From NCBI GenBank assembly GCA_004292515.1, contig RDXB01000034.1, positions 85,834 to 149,833 of the forward strand: DNA of 64,000 nt, in the 5' to 3' direction. This DNA is from Oscillatoriales cyanobacterium (GTDB lineage Bacteria; Cyanobacteriota; Cyanobacteriia; CACIAM-69d). A model generated the notes under the pieces. That model was not told the DNA's origin. It ran no database searches and saw only the letters and a list, made by a program, of their open reading frames with translations. This document shows, piece by piece, positions 55,867-64,000 of this stretch; the first letter of the stretch is position 1; each line of letters starts with the position of its first letter. Made by a program: the position numbers and the translations under genes.

Positions 55867-57131
55867 AGGCGCGATCGAAAATCCGCATCGGGTCGATTCC
55901 AAGGCGCAAACCCAGGTAACAGGGCTAACCCAGGGATGGCCGCCGCGATCGTCAGCAGAAAAAATCCCGGCCAGCCGGTTTCTTGGGCAATCAACCCAGC
56001 CGGCGCAACCAACACATCACGACTGACCGCCATCAGACTCGACAGCAGCGCATATTGGGTTGCCGAAAACCGCACATTGCAAAGGCTCATCAAAAACGCC
56101 GTAAAACCCGCTGTGCCTAAGCCGCCGCAGAAATTTTCCACATTGATTGCCAGGATCATCGCTGCTGTGTTTTTGCCAATTAGCGCCAAGGCCAGGTAGG
56201 ACAAGTTACTGAGCGCTTGCAAGCCGCCAAACACCCAGAGCGATCGGGCGATCCCCAACTGACTGAGCAGTGCCCCGCCGGTTAAGGCCCCCACGATCGT
56301 GGCGATCAAACCCATCACGCCCTGCACCGCCCCCACCTCCGCTTTGGAGAACCCCGTTTTCAGCAAAAAGGGCAGGGCCATATTGTTCACCAAGGCATCA
56401 CCCAGCCGGTAGAGCACAATAAACGCCAAAATCGCCAAGCTGCGACCCAGTTGGTAGCGATCGATAAAATCTCGCAAGGGCAACCACACCGCATCCCGCA
56501 GGCTGGCCGGCGGCCGCACTTCCGCCGTCGGTTCCGGCGCAAACCAGGTGAACAACACGCAGGCCGCCATTAGCCCCGCCAGCAAGCCATAGGCCACTGG
56601 CCAAGACAGTTGATCTGCCCAAATCAGCACCGCGCCACCCGTAATCAGCACTGCCACCCGGTAGCCCAACACAAACACGGCGGCTCCGGCTCCCATTTCT
56701 AGGGGTTCCAACACGTCCGATCGATAGGCATCGGCGGCAATGTCTTGGGTGGCACTCAGGAACGCCACGATTAAGGCGGCGATCGCCAAACCTTGTAAAT
56801 TTTGTTGAGGATTTTGGGCTGCCAACCCCAACAGGGCCAGGGCGATCGCCCCTTGGGTGACGGCCAACCAGCCCCGCCGCCGACCCCAAAACGGTGGCAC
56901 AAACCGATCGAGCAGCGGCGACCACAAAAACTTCAGCGAATAGGGCAGCCCCACCAAGCTAAAGGCCCCGATCGCCTCCAAATTCACCCCCTCATCGGTC
57001 ATCCAAGCTTGCAGGGTGCGGCTGGTGAGCAAGAACGGCAAGCCCGACCCAAACCCCATCAACAGCAATGCCGCCATTTTGGGCTGTCGGAACAATCGGG
57101 CGATCGAGGTGAGCCGTTTTTGCCAATCCAT
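55863..57131 (-). CDS. MFS transporter, AmpG-like
   Basis: A 422-residue, 12-helix major facilitator. Features shared with AmpG permeases are FGSGLPFLLTSRTLQAWMTDEGVNLEAIGAFSLVGLPYSLKFLWSPLLDR at the N-terminus, FLSATQDIAADAYRSDVL, LYRLGDALVNNMALPFLLKTGFSKAEVGAV and GGLGTAGFTAFLMSLCN. AmpG imports muropeptides from the periplasm for cell-wall recycling; the substrate here is inferred. ATG at 57131. Convergent with the anti-sigma gene, with a nested repeat element filling the gap. Confidence 0.87.
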   Translation of the reverse strand: MDWQKRLTSIARLFRQPKMAALLLMGFGSGLPFLLTSRTLQAWMTDEGVNLEAIGAFSLVGLPYSLKFLWSPLLDRFVPPFWGRRRGWLAVTQGAIALALLGLAAQNPQQNLQGLAIAALIVAFLSATQDIAADAYRSDVLEPLEMGAGAAVFVLGYRVAVLITGGAVLIWADQLSWPVAYGLLAGLMAACVLFTWFAPEPTAEVRPPASLRDAVWLPLRDFIDRYQLGRSLAILAFIVLYRLGDALVNNMALPFLLKTGFSKAEVGAVQGVMGLIATIVGALTGGALLSQLGIARSLWVFGGLQALSNLSYLALALIGKNTAAMILAINVENFCGGLGTAGFTAFLMSLCNVRFSATQYALLSSLMAVSRDVLVAPAGLIAQETGWPGFFLLTIAAAIPGLALLPGFAPWNRPDADFRSRL

Positions 57132-57791
57132 AAATTCCGCAAATTCCGCAAATTTTTAGGGCGATCGGTCAAAGGATAACCCGGGCCGCTAACCCAATAC
57201 AGCCCAAAACCCGGGCGTAACCGTTACGTCTAGGTTGGGTGCTGTGGATAGCTCGTGTTTGGGGCGATCGCGATCGGCTGCTTCGATCTTCCAATTCAAC
57301 TTCCAATTCGACTTTTAATTCGATGTAGTTGATCGGCAAACTGACCGCAGCAAAACCATTGCTAAAGACCTTGCCACCGTAGCTGTCACGGCAGTTGTCA
57401 CGGCAGTTGTCACGACCGTCACACCCATTCAGCTTGTTCAGTTTCAGTTTGTTCAGTCGCAACTTGCTCATTGTCCTTCTGGGCAACCAAATCACCACCC
57501 AAGGGCCACCACTCCGAAATCGACCGACCCGGATGGGTTTCGTTCGGTTGATGGGAAGCGACAGGATAGAATGAAGCCGACAAGATTCTTAATGCGCGAT
57601 CGGGCGTGGAATCTGTCCGCTCAAAGCCTGGCCCCGCCACGTCAGACAAGGTGCTCCAGCCCCTTGCTCCAAGCGCTGGTTGATTGGCCAGTGAAACCAG
57701 TCAGCCGGTCAGGTAGATTCATTCAACTCGGCTGAACGGCCCTCCCGATCACCCTTAGCCATCTGCCGCATACGAGATAAGCAACCAAGCA
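57132..57791. other. spacer upstream of dnaK3
   Basis: 660 bp without a supportable gene. TGTCACGGCAGT is repeated in tandem at 57384, 57396 and 57408 (third unit diverged). CTTCCAATTCAA/CTTCCAATTCGA occurs near 57288-57315. A fragment GTCAGACAAGGTGCTCCAGCC (about 57642) belongs to the dispersed element family. I see no CIRCE operator here. Confidence 0.55.
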
Positions 57792-60056
57792 ATGGGAAAA
57801 GTCGTTGGCATCGATCTCGGTACGACCAACTCCGTCGTGGCCGTCATGGAAGGCGGGAAACCCGTCGTCATTGCCAATGCCGAAGGGATGAGAACCACCC
57901 CATCCGTCGTTGGGTTCAACAAAGATGGCGAAAAGGTGGTGGGGCAGTTGGCTCGCCGCCAAACGGTGTTGAATCCGCAAAACACCTTTTATGGTTTGAA
58001 GCGGTTCATTGGCCGCAAATACGATGAGCTATCGCCATCCTCCAAGCGCGTGCCCTACACGATTCGGCGCAATGACGATGGCAACGTGCGCGTGGTGTGT
58101 CCCAAGTTACAGCGCGACTTTCCGGCAGAAGAACTGTCGGCGATGATTTTACGGAAGCTGGCCGATGAAGCCGAGCGCTATTTGGGTCAGCCCGTGACCG
58201 GCGCGGTGATTACGGTTCCGGCCTATTTCAACGATTCCCAGCGGCAGGCCACGCGGGATGCGGGGCGGATCGCCGGGCTGGAAGTGAAGCGGATTATTAA
58301 TGAACCGACGGCGGCGGCCTTGGCCTATGGTCTCGATCGCAACCGTAGCCAAACGGTGTTGGTGTTTGACCTCGGGGGCGGCACGTTTGATGTGTCCCTT
58401 CTGGAAGTAGGCGATGGGGTCTTTGAAGTGAAGGCCACCAGCGGTGACACGCAGTTGGGTGGGAATGATTTCGATCGCAAAATTGTCGATTGGCTGGCCG
58501 AGCAGTTCCTAGAAACCGAGGGGCTGGACTTGCGGCGCGATCGCCAATCCTTGCAACGGCTGACGGAAGCGGCGGAAAAGGCCAAGATCGAGCTGTCCGG
58601 CGTGGGCGCGACCGAAATTAATTTGCCCTTCATCACCGCCACGGAAGACGGGCCCAAGCATTTGGAAACCCGCCTAACCCGATCGCAGTTTGAAAGTCTC
58701 TGCACCGATCTGATCGAACGAATTCGCGCCCCCCTGAAGCGGGCCTTTGTGGATGCGGGCTTGCGGCCGTCGCAAATTGATGAAGTGGTGTTGGTGGGCG
58801 GCTCCACGCGGATTCCCTTTGTGCAGGACGTGGTGCGATCGCTCGTGGGCAAGGAACCCAGCCAAAACGTCAACCCCGATGAGGTGGTGGCTGTGGGCGC
58901 GGCGATCCAAGCGGGCATCCTGGGCGGCGAGGTGAAAGACATTTTGCTGCTGGACGTTACGCCCCTCTCCTTGGGCTTGGAAACCTCCGGCGGCGTGATG
59001 AAAAAGCTGATTCCGCGCAACACGACGATTCCCGTGCGGCGATCGGATATGTTTTCCACCAGCGAAAACAACCAAACCCAGGTGGAAATCCATATCCTGC
59101 AAGGGGAGCGGGAAATGGCCGCCAACAACAAATCCCTCGGGAAATTTATCCTGAAGGGGTTGCCGCCCGCGCCGCGCGGTGTGCCCCAAGTGCGCGTGGC
59201 CTTTGACATCGACGCGAACGGTATTTTGCAAGTGACGGCCCTGGACATGACCACGGGCCGCGAGCAAAGCGTGATTATCCAAGATGCTTCGACCCTGAAC
59301 GAGGTGGAAGTGCAAAAGGCGATCGAGGAGGCCAAGCAGTTTGCCGACCAGGATCGATCACAGCGCGATCGGGTGGACAAACGCAACCGGGCCGAAGCGC
59401 TCACCTTCCAGGCCGAGCGACAACTGCGGGAGGCGACCCTCGACTTTGGGATGCAGTTTGTGGAGGTGCATCGGCGGGCGATCGAAAAAACCGTCAAAGC
59501 CCTGCGCGAGGCGATCGCCGCCAGTGACGATATCGAAATCGATCGCACCCAGGCCGACTTGCAAGACGCGATCTACAACCTGAACCGGGACGTGCGCGAT
59601 CGCTATGCCGAAGAAGATGATGACAACTTCTTTGGCTCGATCCGGCGCACGTTCCAGGATGGGCGCGACGCGGTGTTGGGCGGAGGCGATCGCTTCGATC
59701 GGGACTACGGCCGCAATGATTACGGCCGCAATGACTATGGCCGGGGTGATTTTGGTCGAGGTAGTGATCTGGGCCGAGGCGGTCTAGGTCGAGGCGATCG
59801 GGGTTGGAACGAACCCAACGGCCAGGGCGATCGCCGCCGGGAACCGAGCCGCCCCGCCCCGCGCGATCCCTACGATTTGGGCTATGGCGGCGGCTATGGC
59901 AGCCCCAACGATCGCCCCAGCCGGCCAGCCCCTCGGGATGGGTCAGGGCGATCGAGCGATCGACGAGAAGCCCGCAACAACGGCAGCAGCCAACCGCGCG
60001 ATCGGCGATCGACCTACAACGACGGCTGGAATGACGGAGACGACGATTGGTTCTAG
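57792..60056 (+). CDS. dnaK3: Hsp70 chaperone, DnaK3 type
   Basis: A 754-residue Hsp70. The N-terminal ATPase domain has [34 protein letters not shown] at about 194 and [14 protein letters not shown] at about 330. The substrate domain has [19 protein letters not shown] at about 383. The C-terminal ~130 residues are a long acidic/Gly-Arg/Asp-rich tail with [17 protein letters not shown] repeats, ending DDDWF. The length and this tail are typical of cyanobacterial DnaK3, which is reported to be membrane- or polysome-associated, not the general heat-shock DnaK2. No dnaJ is next to it. Confidence 0.92.
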   Translation: MGKVVGIDLGTTNSVVAVMEGGKPVVIANAEGMRTTPSVVGFNKDGEKVVGQLARRQTVLNPQNTFYGLKRFIGRKYDELSPSSKRVPYTIRRNDDGNVRVVCPKLQRDFPAEELSAMILRKLADEAERYLGQPVTGAVITVPAYFNDSQRQATRDAGRIAGLEVKRIINEPTAAALAYGLDRNRSQTVLVFDLGGGTFDVSLLEVGDGVFEVKATSGDTQLGGNDFDRKIVDWLAEQFLETEGLDLRRDRQSLQRLTEAAEKAKIELSGVGATEINLPFITATEDGPKHLETRLTRSQFESLCTDLIERIRAPLKRAFVDAGLRPSQIDEVVLVGGSTRIPFVQDVVRSLVGKEPSQNVNPDEVVAVGAAIQAGILGGEVKDILLLDVTPLSLGLETSGGVMKKLIPRNTTIPVRRSDMFSTSENNQTQVEIHILQGEREMAANNKSLGKFILKGLPPAPRGVPQVRVAFDIDANGILQVTALDMTTGREQSVIIQDASTLNEVEVQKAIEEAKQFADQDRSQRDRVDKRNRAEALTFQAERQLREATLDFGMQFVEVHRRAIEKTVKALREAIAASDDIEIDRTQADLQDAIYNLNRDVRDRYAEEDDDNFFGSIRRTFQDGRDAVLGGGDRFDRDYGRNDYGRNDYGRGDFGRGSDLGRGGLGRGDRGWNEPNGQGDRRREPSRPAPRDPYDLGYGGGYGSPNDRPSRPAPRDGSGRSSDRREARNNGSSQPRDRRSTYNDGWNDGDDDWF

Positions 60057-60089
60057 GGTCTCCGGCGGCTGTCAGCGCCAACCCGCCTA

Positions 60090-60165
60090 GACAAGGGGCT
60101 TAAGCCCCTTGCTGCCTCACGATCACGTACCGGCAGCGTCAGGGTTTAGGGCAATTTGACGACCA
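60090..60165 (+). repeat. right half of the TAGGGG/GTCGTC element
   Basis: Begins GACAAGGGGC with the full palindrome at 60092-60111, then CTGCCTCACGATCACG, GCAGCGTCAGGGTTTAGGGC and the right end AATTTGACGACCA. The left half is missing or reduced to ~34 bp after the dnaK3 stop (TAGGG). Confidence 0.65.
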
Positions 60166-60199
60166 ACCCTCCATACTGAAATCGCGACCGCCTGATTGC

Positions 60200-60946
60200 C
60201 TAGTCGGTCGGCAACTCATCGCGATCGCACAGCAACAAAAACGCCTCGCGGGCCGCCGCCTGTTCTGCCAACTTGCGCGATCGCCCGCGGCCTTGACCGA
60301 GGCAGCGATCGTGAAACCAGACCTGCGCCTCAAACCGCTGCACATCCCCATGGACGGCGCTCAGTTCGCGCACTCGATATTCTGGGAGCGCTTTGTAGTG
60401 GCCCTGTGTCCATTCCTGCAAGGCGGCTTTGTAGTTTTGGCGGGCCGGGTCGCTGCGAACTTGGTCAGCGATCGTCCGAAAATGCTCATCCAACCAAGGC
60501 CGCACCAGATCGAGCGATCGCACTGACAAGTACAGCGCCCCGATCGTTGCTTCCAGGGCATCGGCCAAGCGCGATTGGCGGCCTTCCGTATCCCGGGCCG
60601 CGCTGCCCCCCACAATCAAATAGCGCTCTAGGTTATAGGTGTCGGCAATTTGCGCCAACATTCGATCGCTCACCAAAATCGCCCGCGCCGCCGCCATTTC
60701 ACCCACCGGCCAGTCGGGATAGGTTTCCCACAGCAACTCCGCCGCCGCCGTCCGCACAATCGCATCGCCCACAAATTCCAACTGCTCGTAGTTATCCTGC
60801 GCATCCGCCGTGGGATGGGTCAGGGCCCGATCAAGCAACACCCAATCCACCGGCACACCCTCAGCCAAGCCGATGCGCGATAGGAGGGCTTCTAGTTCCC
60901 GTTGCCGACGGGGGTAACTCAACGCCGATGATGCCGACGAACCCAT
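60200..60946 (-). CDS. rnc: ribonuclease III
   Basis: A 248-residue RNase III. The catalytic signature is YEQLEFVGDAIVRTAAAELLW (about 56-75) with the acidic residues E and D, and the second acidic site is RLADALEATIGALYLS at about 128. The C-terminal dsRNA-binding domain contains NYKAALQEWTQGH... LPEYRV, then GRGRSRKLAEQAAAREAFLLL. It processes rRNA and mRNA duplexes. ATG at 60946. rnpB lies just upstream on the same strand (142 bp), bringing two RNA-processing genes together. Confidence 0.95.
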   Translation of the reverse strand: MGSSASSALSYPRRQRELEALLSRIGLAEGVPVDWVLLDRALTHPTADAQDNYEQLEFVGDAIVRTAAAELLWETYPDWPVGEMAAARAILVSDRMLAQIADTYNLERYLIVGGSAARDTEGRQSRLADALEATIGALYLSVRSLDLVRPWLDEHFRTIADQVRSDPARQNYKAALQEWTQGHYKALPEYRVRELSAVHGDVQRFEAQVWFHDRCLGQGRGRSRKLAEQAAAREAFLLLCDRDELPTD

Positions 60947-61087
60947 GAATGTCCTTAAAAATTCGCCAAAAACTTGTCCGCAAACCGATCAGATTGCCCC
61001 CAGTCCACCAAGGGCGATCGCGATCTGAACCCTGGCCCGGCCAAACCTAAACAGCCAAAACCACAGGTCTAAAGTTTAGACCCAAGA

Positions 61088-61543
61088 TGGAGGAGAGGCA
61101 GGACGTAAGCCGGGTTCTGTCCGCAACCGGCCCGTGCTTTGTGGCGAACCACACAGCCCGGAGCGCGATCGCTGGGCGGTTATCTATCTGGGACGATCGT
61201 TACCGATCGCCTCAAGCGGCTCTCAAAACAGGACGGGAAAAAGATCAACCCTTGCCCCTTACCTTGCTTCCGGCCGGGGTTTACCGAGCCAGCACCTCTC
61301 GATGCTGCTGGTGCGCTCTTACCGCACCTTTGCACCCTTACCGAGGACGAGGCAAGCTCGATCACTCGGCGGTATTTTTCTGTGGCACTGTCCTCACGAT
61401 CGCTCGCACTGGGCGTTACCCAGCAAGCCCGATCTTTGGGAAGCCCGGACTTTCCTCAAGTGGCCCTGATTGATCTAAAAACACTGCCGAGACAATGCCC
61501 AAGCCAATCACACCACCTGCAACCGCCTCGCCTACGCTCTCCA
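61088..61543 (-). ncRNA. rnpB: RNase P RNA (catalytic subunit)
   Basis: The minus strand folds as bacterial RNase P RNA type A. The 5' end GGAGAGCGTAGGCGAGGCGG (from about 61542) pairs with the 3' CCTGCCTCTCC (about 61090) as P1. The conserved CR-I GAGGAAAGTCCGGGC lies at about 61452-61438. CCCCGGCCGGAAGCAAGG lies in the middle, and the 3' AACCCGGCTTACGTCCTGCC matches CR-V. Length about 455 nt, in the cyanobacterial range. A TATAGGT just upstream of the 5' end may be the -10. Ends are estimated to within about 5 bp. Confidence 0.93.
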
Positions 61544-61774
61544 CCTATACAGTTTATGCCCGTTCTTGGCCGTTCTTGACCGTTGTTGCTGATTGGGGTC
61601 AGTTGGTCATGGGAGGGGCCCCCTTGGCCATTAACCGCCTAGTCGATTGAATCCCCAACCGCAGATCGCGCTGCATGAAGCGGTTCACCCCCAACGCCCT
61701 CGATTCGCAGACTCAGTTACAATCGATGCGGACTCCAACGGAGCGTAGCGATCGCCTCCCGCGACCCCCTGCCT

Positions 61775-62773
61775 ATGTTGTTTAACACCACTGAAATCCT
61801 CATTGATGCCTTTGTCGATCGCCTCAAAGAAGGCTATGGACGCACCTATGGCGGATGGAAACCCGAGTATGAGGACATCATCGGCTGGGCGGGCAACATG
61901 GCCCTGGAAAATATTGCCAACAGCGATGCGCTTTACCACAACGTTGAACACACGATCCTCGTCACCCTTGTGGGTCAGGAGGTGATTCGCGGCAAGCACA
62001 TTCGCGAAGGTGGTGTGTCGCCCGAAGATTGGCTGCATTTCATCATTTCCCTGCTGTGCCACGACATTGGCTATGTCAAAGGTGTGTGCCGGCTCGATCG
62101 CGGCGGCTACTATGCCACCGGCTGTGGGGATGAACTGGTGAAGCTGCCGGCCGGCGCATCCGATGCCAGCTTGACTCCCTACCATGTCGATCGGGCCAAG
62201 CAGTTTGTCAAAGAGCGCTTTGGCGGTCACAAGCTGATTGATTCCGAGGCGATCGAGCGCAACATTGAGCTAACCCGCTTCCCCGTGCCCAAGGAAGAAG
62301 ACCACCAAGACACCCTCAACTATCCGGGCATGGTGCGTGCCTCCGACTTGATCGGGCAGCTCTCCGATCCGCGCTACCTGAACAAAATCAGCGCCCTCTA
62401 TTACGAATTTGAAGAAACCGGCACTAATCAATATCTGGGCTACAAACACCCTGGCGACCTCCGCAAGAACTATCCCAAGTTCTATTGGCACGGTGTGTTT
62501 CCCTACGTGAAAGACGCGCTGGAATATTTGCGGCTGACCCAACAGGGCAAACAGGTGATCGCTAACCTCTACTCCAACGTGTTTGTGGTGGAGCATGAGC
62601 CGGAAGACATGATTGTGGCGACGGATTTCGTGACCCCCGATCGGGATGACGATCGCAGCACCGACCTGAAGACCGATCGCACGGCCCGGGACGATCGCCG
62701 ATCGACCCGCACTGAACTGAAAGAACTTGGAGAACTGGCCACCCAGGGCCAAAAAATCCCGGTCGTTCAGTAA
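61775..62773 (+). CDS. HD-domain metal-dependent phosphohydrolase, Npun_R2479-like
   Basis: A 332-residue HD-superfamily protein. YHNVEHTILVTLVGQEV (His at about 55-60) and LLCHDIGYVKG (the HD pair, about 98) provide the metal ligands; a later KEEDHQDTLNYPGMVRASDL contains further His/Asp. These features match the cyanobacterial Npun_R2479-type metalloprotein family, whose substrate is unknown. The C-terminal 50 residues (PDRDDDRSTDLKTDRTARDDRRSTRTE) are charged and disordered. ATG at 61775. Its stop TAA (62771-62773) overlaps the left end of a repeat element. Confidence 0.82.
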   Translation: MLFNTTEILIDAFVDRLKEGYGRTYGGWKPEYEDIIGWAGNMALENIANSDALYHNVEHTILVTLVGQEVIRGKHIREGGVSPEDWLHFIISLLCHDIGYVKGVCRLDRGGYYATGCGDELVKLPAGASDASLTPYHVDRAKQFVKERFGGHKLIDSEAIERNIELTRFPVPKEEDHQDTLNYPGMVRASDLIGQLSDPRYLNKISALYYEFEETGTNQYLGYKHPGDLRKNYPKFYWHGVFPYVKDALEYLRLTQQGKQVIANLYSNVFVVEHEPEDMIVATDFVTPDRDDDRSTDLKTDRTARDDRRSTRTELKELGELATQGQKIPVVQ

Positions 62774-63043
62774 AGCCTGTCGTCATTACCTGGGATCACG
62801 CTGAACTGGTTGATTTTCCGTGCCCCAGTGACGGTAGACAAGGGGCTTAAGCCCCTTGCCCCTCACGATCCGCGATGGGTGGAATCAGGGTTTTGAGTGC
62901 AACGACGACAGTCCCGCAGCCCCTTGCTGCCTCACGATCTGCTAGCGGTGAACTCGGTTTTTTGGACGATTTGGCGACAAACCCGCAGCCCGTTGCTGCC
63001 CCAGGATTCGATAACGCCAGAATTAGGCTTTAGCTTCCGGGGG
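62771..63043 (+). repeat. TAGGGG/GTCGTC element followed by two extra tandem right halves
   Basis: A full copy runs 62771-62909: left end TAAAGCCTGTCGTC on the stop codon of the HD gene, palindrome CAAGGGGCTTAAGCCCCTTG at 62839-62858, and right end GCAACGACGAC. Two more right halves follow: AGCCCCTTGCTGCCTCACG from 62918 and AGCCCGTTGCTGCCCCAGG from 62987. The AGCCC starts are 68 and 69 bp apart (62850, 62918, 62987). The region ends near 63043, ahead of the small Cys-rich gene. Confidence 0.8.
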
Positions 63044-63139
63044 CGATCGGCTAGAATCGGCCCAGACTGGGGAGCCATGATCCCGTTCTGTGTGACCGGC
63101 TTTGCATGAAGGGTTTTGAGCGAAGGAAGGCAGTTGGCT

Positions 63140-63376
63140 ATGTTTATTGGTACGCGCGTGTTCATGGGCATTGTGTCCTATCTGATCGTGTTGCAGTTGA
63201 TTTCGCCCGCGCTGGAGGAATGTCCCGATGGGGCTTGCTTGTGGCAGCCGCTGGTCTGGTCGAATCAATGCGGCCCGATCGACTGCTATGCCACCTGCGA
63301 TGCCTATGAATATCGCCACTGCGGCCAGCAAACGGCTCGGGTGCGCCCCGTGCAGCCGGTGATGGTGGGCAAATAA
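63140..63376 (+). CDS. small secreted or membrane-anchored Cys-rich protein
   Basis: A 78-residue protein with a hydrophobic N-terminus (MFIGTRVFMGIVSYLIVLQLI) that should act as signal peptide or anchor. The mature part has six cysteines (EECPDGAC, NQCGPIDCYATC, RHC), suggesting disulfides or metal binding. I do not recognise a family. The ATG at 63140 has AAGGAAGG 8-15 bp upstream, a good ribosome site. It ends 4 bp before the ruvA ATG, so both are probably translated from one mRNA. Confidence 0.65.
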   Translation: MFIGTRVFMGIVSYLIVLQLISPALEECPDGACLWQPLVWSNQCGPIDCYATCDAYEYRHCGQQTARVRPVQPVMVGK

Positions 63377-63380
63377 CCTG

Positions 63381-64000
63381 ATGATCGGTTCGCTGCGAGG
63401 GTTGGTGGCGGCTTTGCAGGTGCAGGGCAATCGGGCGATCGCCCTGCTGAATGTGGGGGACGTGGGCTACGAAGTGCAAGTGCTGCCCCGGGCGATCGGG
63501 GATTGGCTGGTGGGCAGTTCCGTGCAGGTCTTTACCCATTTGCAATTGCGGGACGATCGCTTGGTGTTGTTTGGGTTTGGCAGCTTGGCCGAGCGGGATT
63601 TGTTTCGGCAACTGATCGCGGTGAACGGGGTGGGGCCCCAGTTGGCGATCGCCCTGCTCGATCGGTTGGATTTGTCGGAACTGGTGCAGGCGATCGTTTC
63701 CGGCAACGCGCGGCTGCTGGCCAAAACACCGGGCATTGGCCCCAAAACCGCCGAACGGATCGCCCTAGAACTGAAAACGAAATTGGCAGAATGGCGCGAC
63801 CAGTCGGGCCTGGCCACCACGCCAGCGGCCGGGCCGATCGGGCTGGTGCGCGAGGATGTGGAAATGACCCTCCTGGCCTTGGGCTACAGCGATCGGGAGG
63901 CGACCCAGGCCCTAGAAGCGGTGGGCCAACAAATGGCCCTCAGCAAAGAGGGCGACTCCGAAACCTGGATTCGCGAGGCGATCGCCTGGTTGAGTCGATC
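63381..64000 (+). CDS. ruvA: Holliday junction helicase subunit RuvA (3' partial)
   Basis: RuvA binds four-way junctions and loads the RuvB motor. The first 206 residues are present; the gene runs off the window end without a stop. The start MIGSLRGLVAALQVQGNRAIALLNVGDVGYEV is the OB-fold domain I; NGVGPQLAIALLDRL (about 79) and TPGIGPKTAERIALELK (about 114) are the paired helix-hairpin-helix motifs of domain II. The final TLLALGYSDREATQALEAV is domain III, which contacts RuvB. The small Cys-rich gene lies 4 bp upstream. Confidence 0.95.
   Translation, partial: MIGSLRGLVAALQVQGNRAIALLNVGDVGYEVQVLPRAIGDWLVGSSVQVFTHLQLRDDRLVLFGFGSLAERDLFRQLIAVNGVGPQLAIALLDRLDLSELVQAIVSGNARLLAKTPGIGPKTAERIALELKTKLAEWRDQSGLATTPAAGPIGLVREDVEMTLLALGYSDREATQALEAVGQQMALSKEGDSETWIREAIAWLSR

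Noticed and set aside
57169..57498. 109-codon minus-strand frame upstream of dnaK3
   Set aside because: Its N-terminal KLRLNKLKLNKLN and CRDNCRDS repeats are direct translations of the local tandem repeats. No independent support.
1..64000. CRISPR array, prophage or tRNA genes
   Set aside because: The tandem arrays have no spacers of constant size between repeats and no cas genes are present. No phage structural genes and no tRNA-like cloverleaf with a GTTCRA loop were found.

Overview
The window comes from a phycobilisome-containing cyanobacterium. It holds a rod-core linker (cpcG), two bilin lyase genes (cpcS and cpcU types), the cytochrome b6f subunit petM, the NDH-1 subunit ndhB, the LysR regulator rbcR, a DnaK3-type chaperone, a zeta-carotene isomerase (Z-ISO/NnrU) homolog and a GUN4-like protein. 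The octamer GCGATCGC (HIP1, typical of cyanobacteria) is scattered through genes and gaps alike, and the sequence is GC-rich. I see no heterocyst genes, phage, CRISPR array or tRNA. The gene order is that of a normal chromosome, so species cannot be fixed.

Layout. 1-2.3 kb: cell-division genes minC (5' cut by the window edge), minD and minE. 2.5-9.6 kb: an eight-PAS histidine kinase, a DUF2227-like membrane protein, cinA and a y-type thioredoxin. 9.6-15.6 kb: repeat-rich spacer, a small coiled-coil protein, a Tat/lipoprotein solute-binding protein, a conserved membrane protein and a TonB-like protein. 15.8-20.8 kb: cpcS, cpcG, groEL2 with a CIRCE operator and a YiiX-like protein. 20.8-27.7 kb: diheme cytochrome c, MoxR ATPase, ribF, an MBL hydrolase, surE and a fibrillin-like protein. 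28-33.4 kb: petM, a HEAT-repeat protein, cpcU, rbcR, Z-ISO and trxC. 33.4-42.6 kb: pyrD, a flavin amine oxidase split by an in-frame stop, then the rimP-nusA-ylxR-infB translation operon. 42.8-53.2 kb: a GST-fold protein, a low-complexity-tail membrane protein, a TpsB transporter, the GUN4-like protein, an isochorismatase, sufE, a degenerate serine recombinase and ndhB. 53.6-64 kb: a response regulator/PP2C phosphatase divergent from an anti-sigma-type kinase, an AmpG-like transporter, dnaK3, rnc, the RNase P RNA gene (rnpB), an HD-domain protein, a small Cys-rich protein and ruvA (3' cut).

The most unusual content is in the spacers. (i) A dispersed element of about 150 bp has inverted ends TAGGGGNTGTCGTC / GACGACACCCCCTA and a central palindrome CAAGGGGCTTAAGCCCCTTG. 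Several copies begin exactly on the stop codon of the neighbouring gene. One copy carries an 89-bp second element flanked by a TTA duplication, one copy is nested in another copy, and one has its right half in three tandem units. (ii) Nearly every long spacer holds a short perfect or near-perfect tandem array (units of 10-18 bp), each with a different sequence. One array has grown out of the last codons of cpcS.

Functionally, the cpcS, cpcU, cpcG and HEAT-repeat genes serve phycobilisome assembly or turnover. The PP2C/anti-sigma pair looks like a partner-switching module. rimP-nusA-ylxR-infB, rnc and rnpB form the RNA/translation core.
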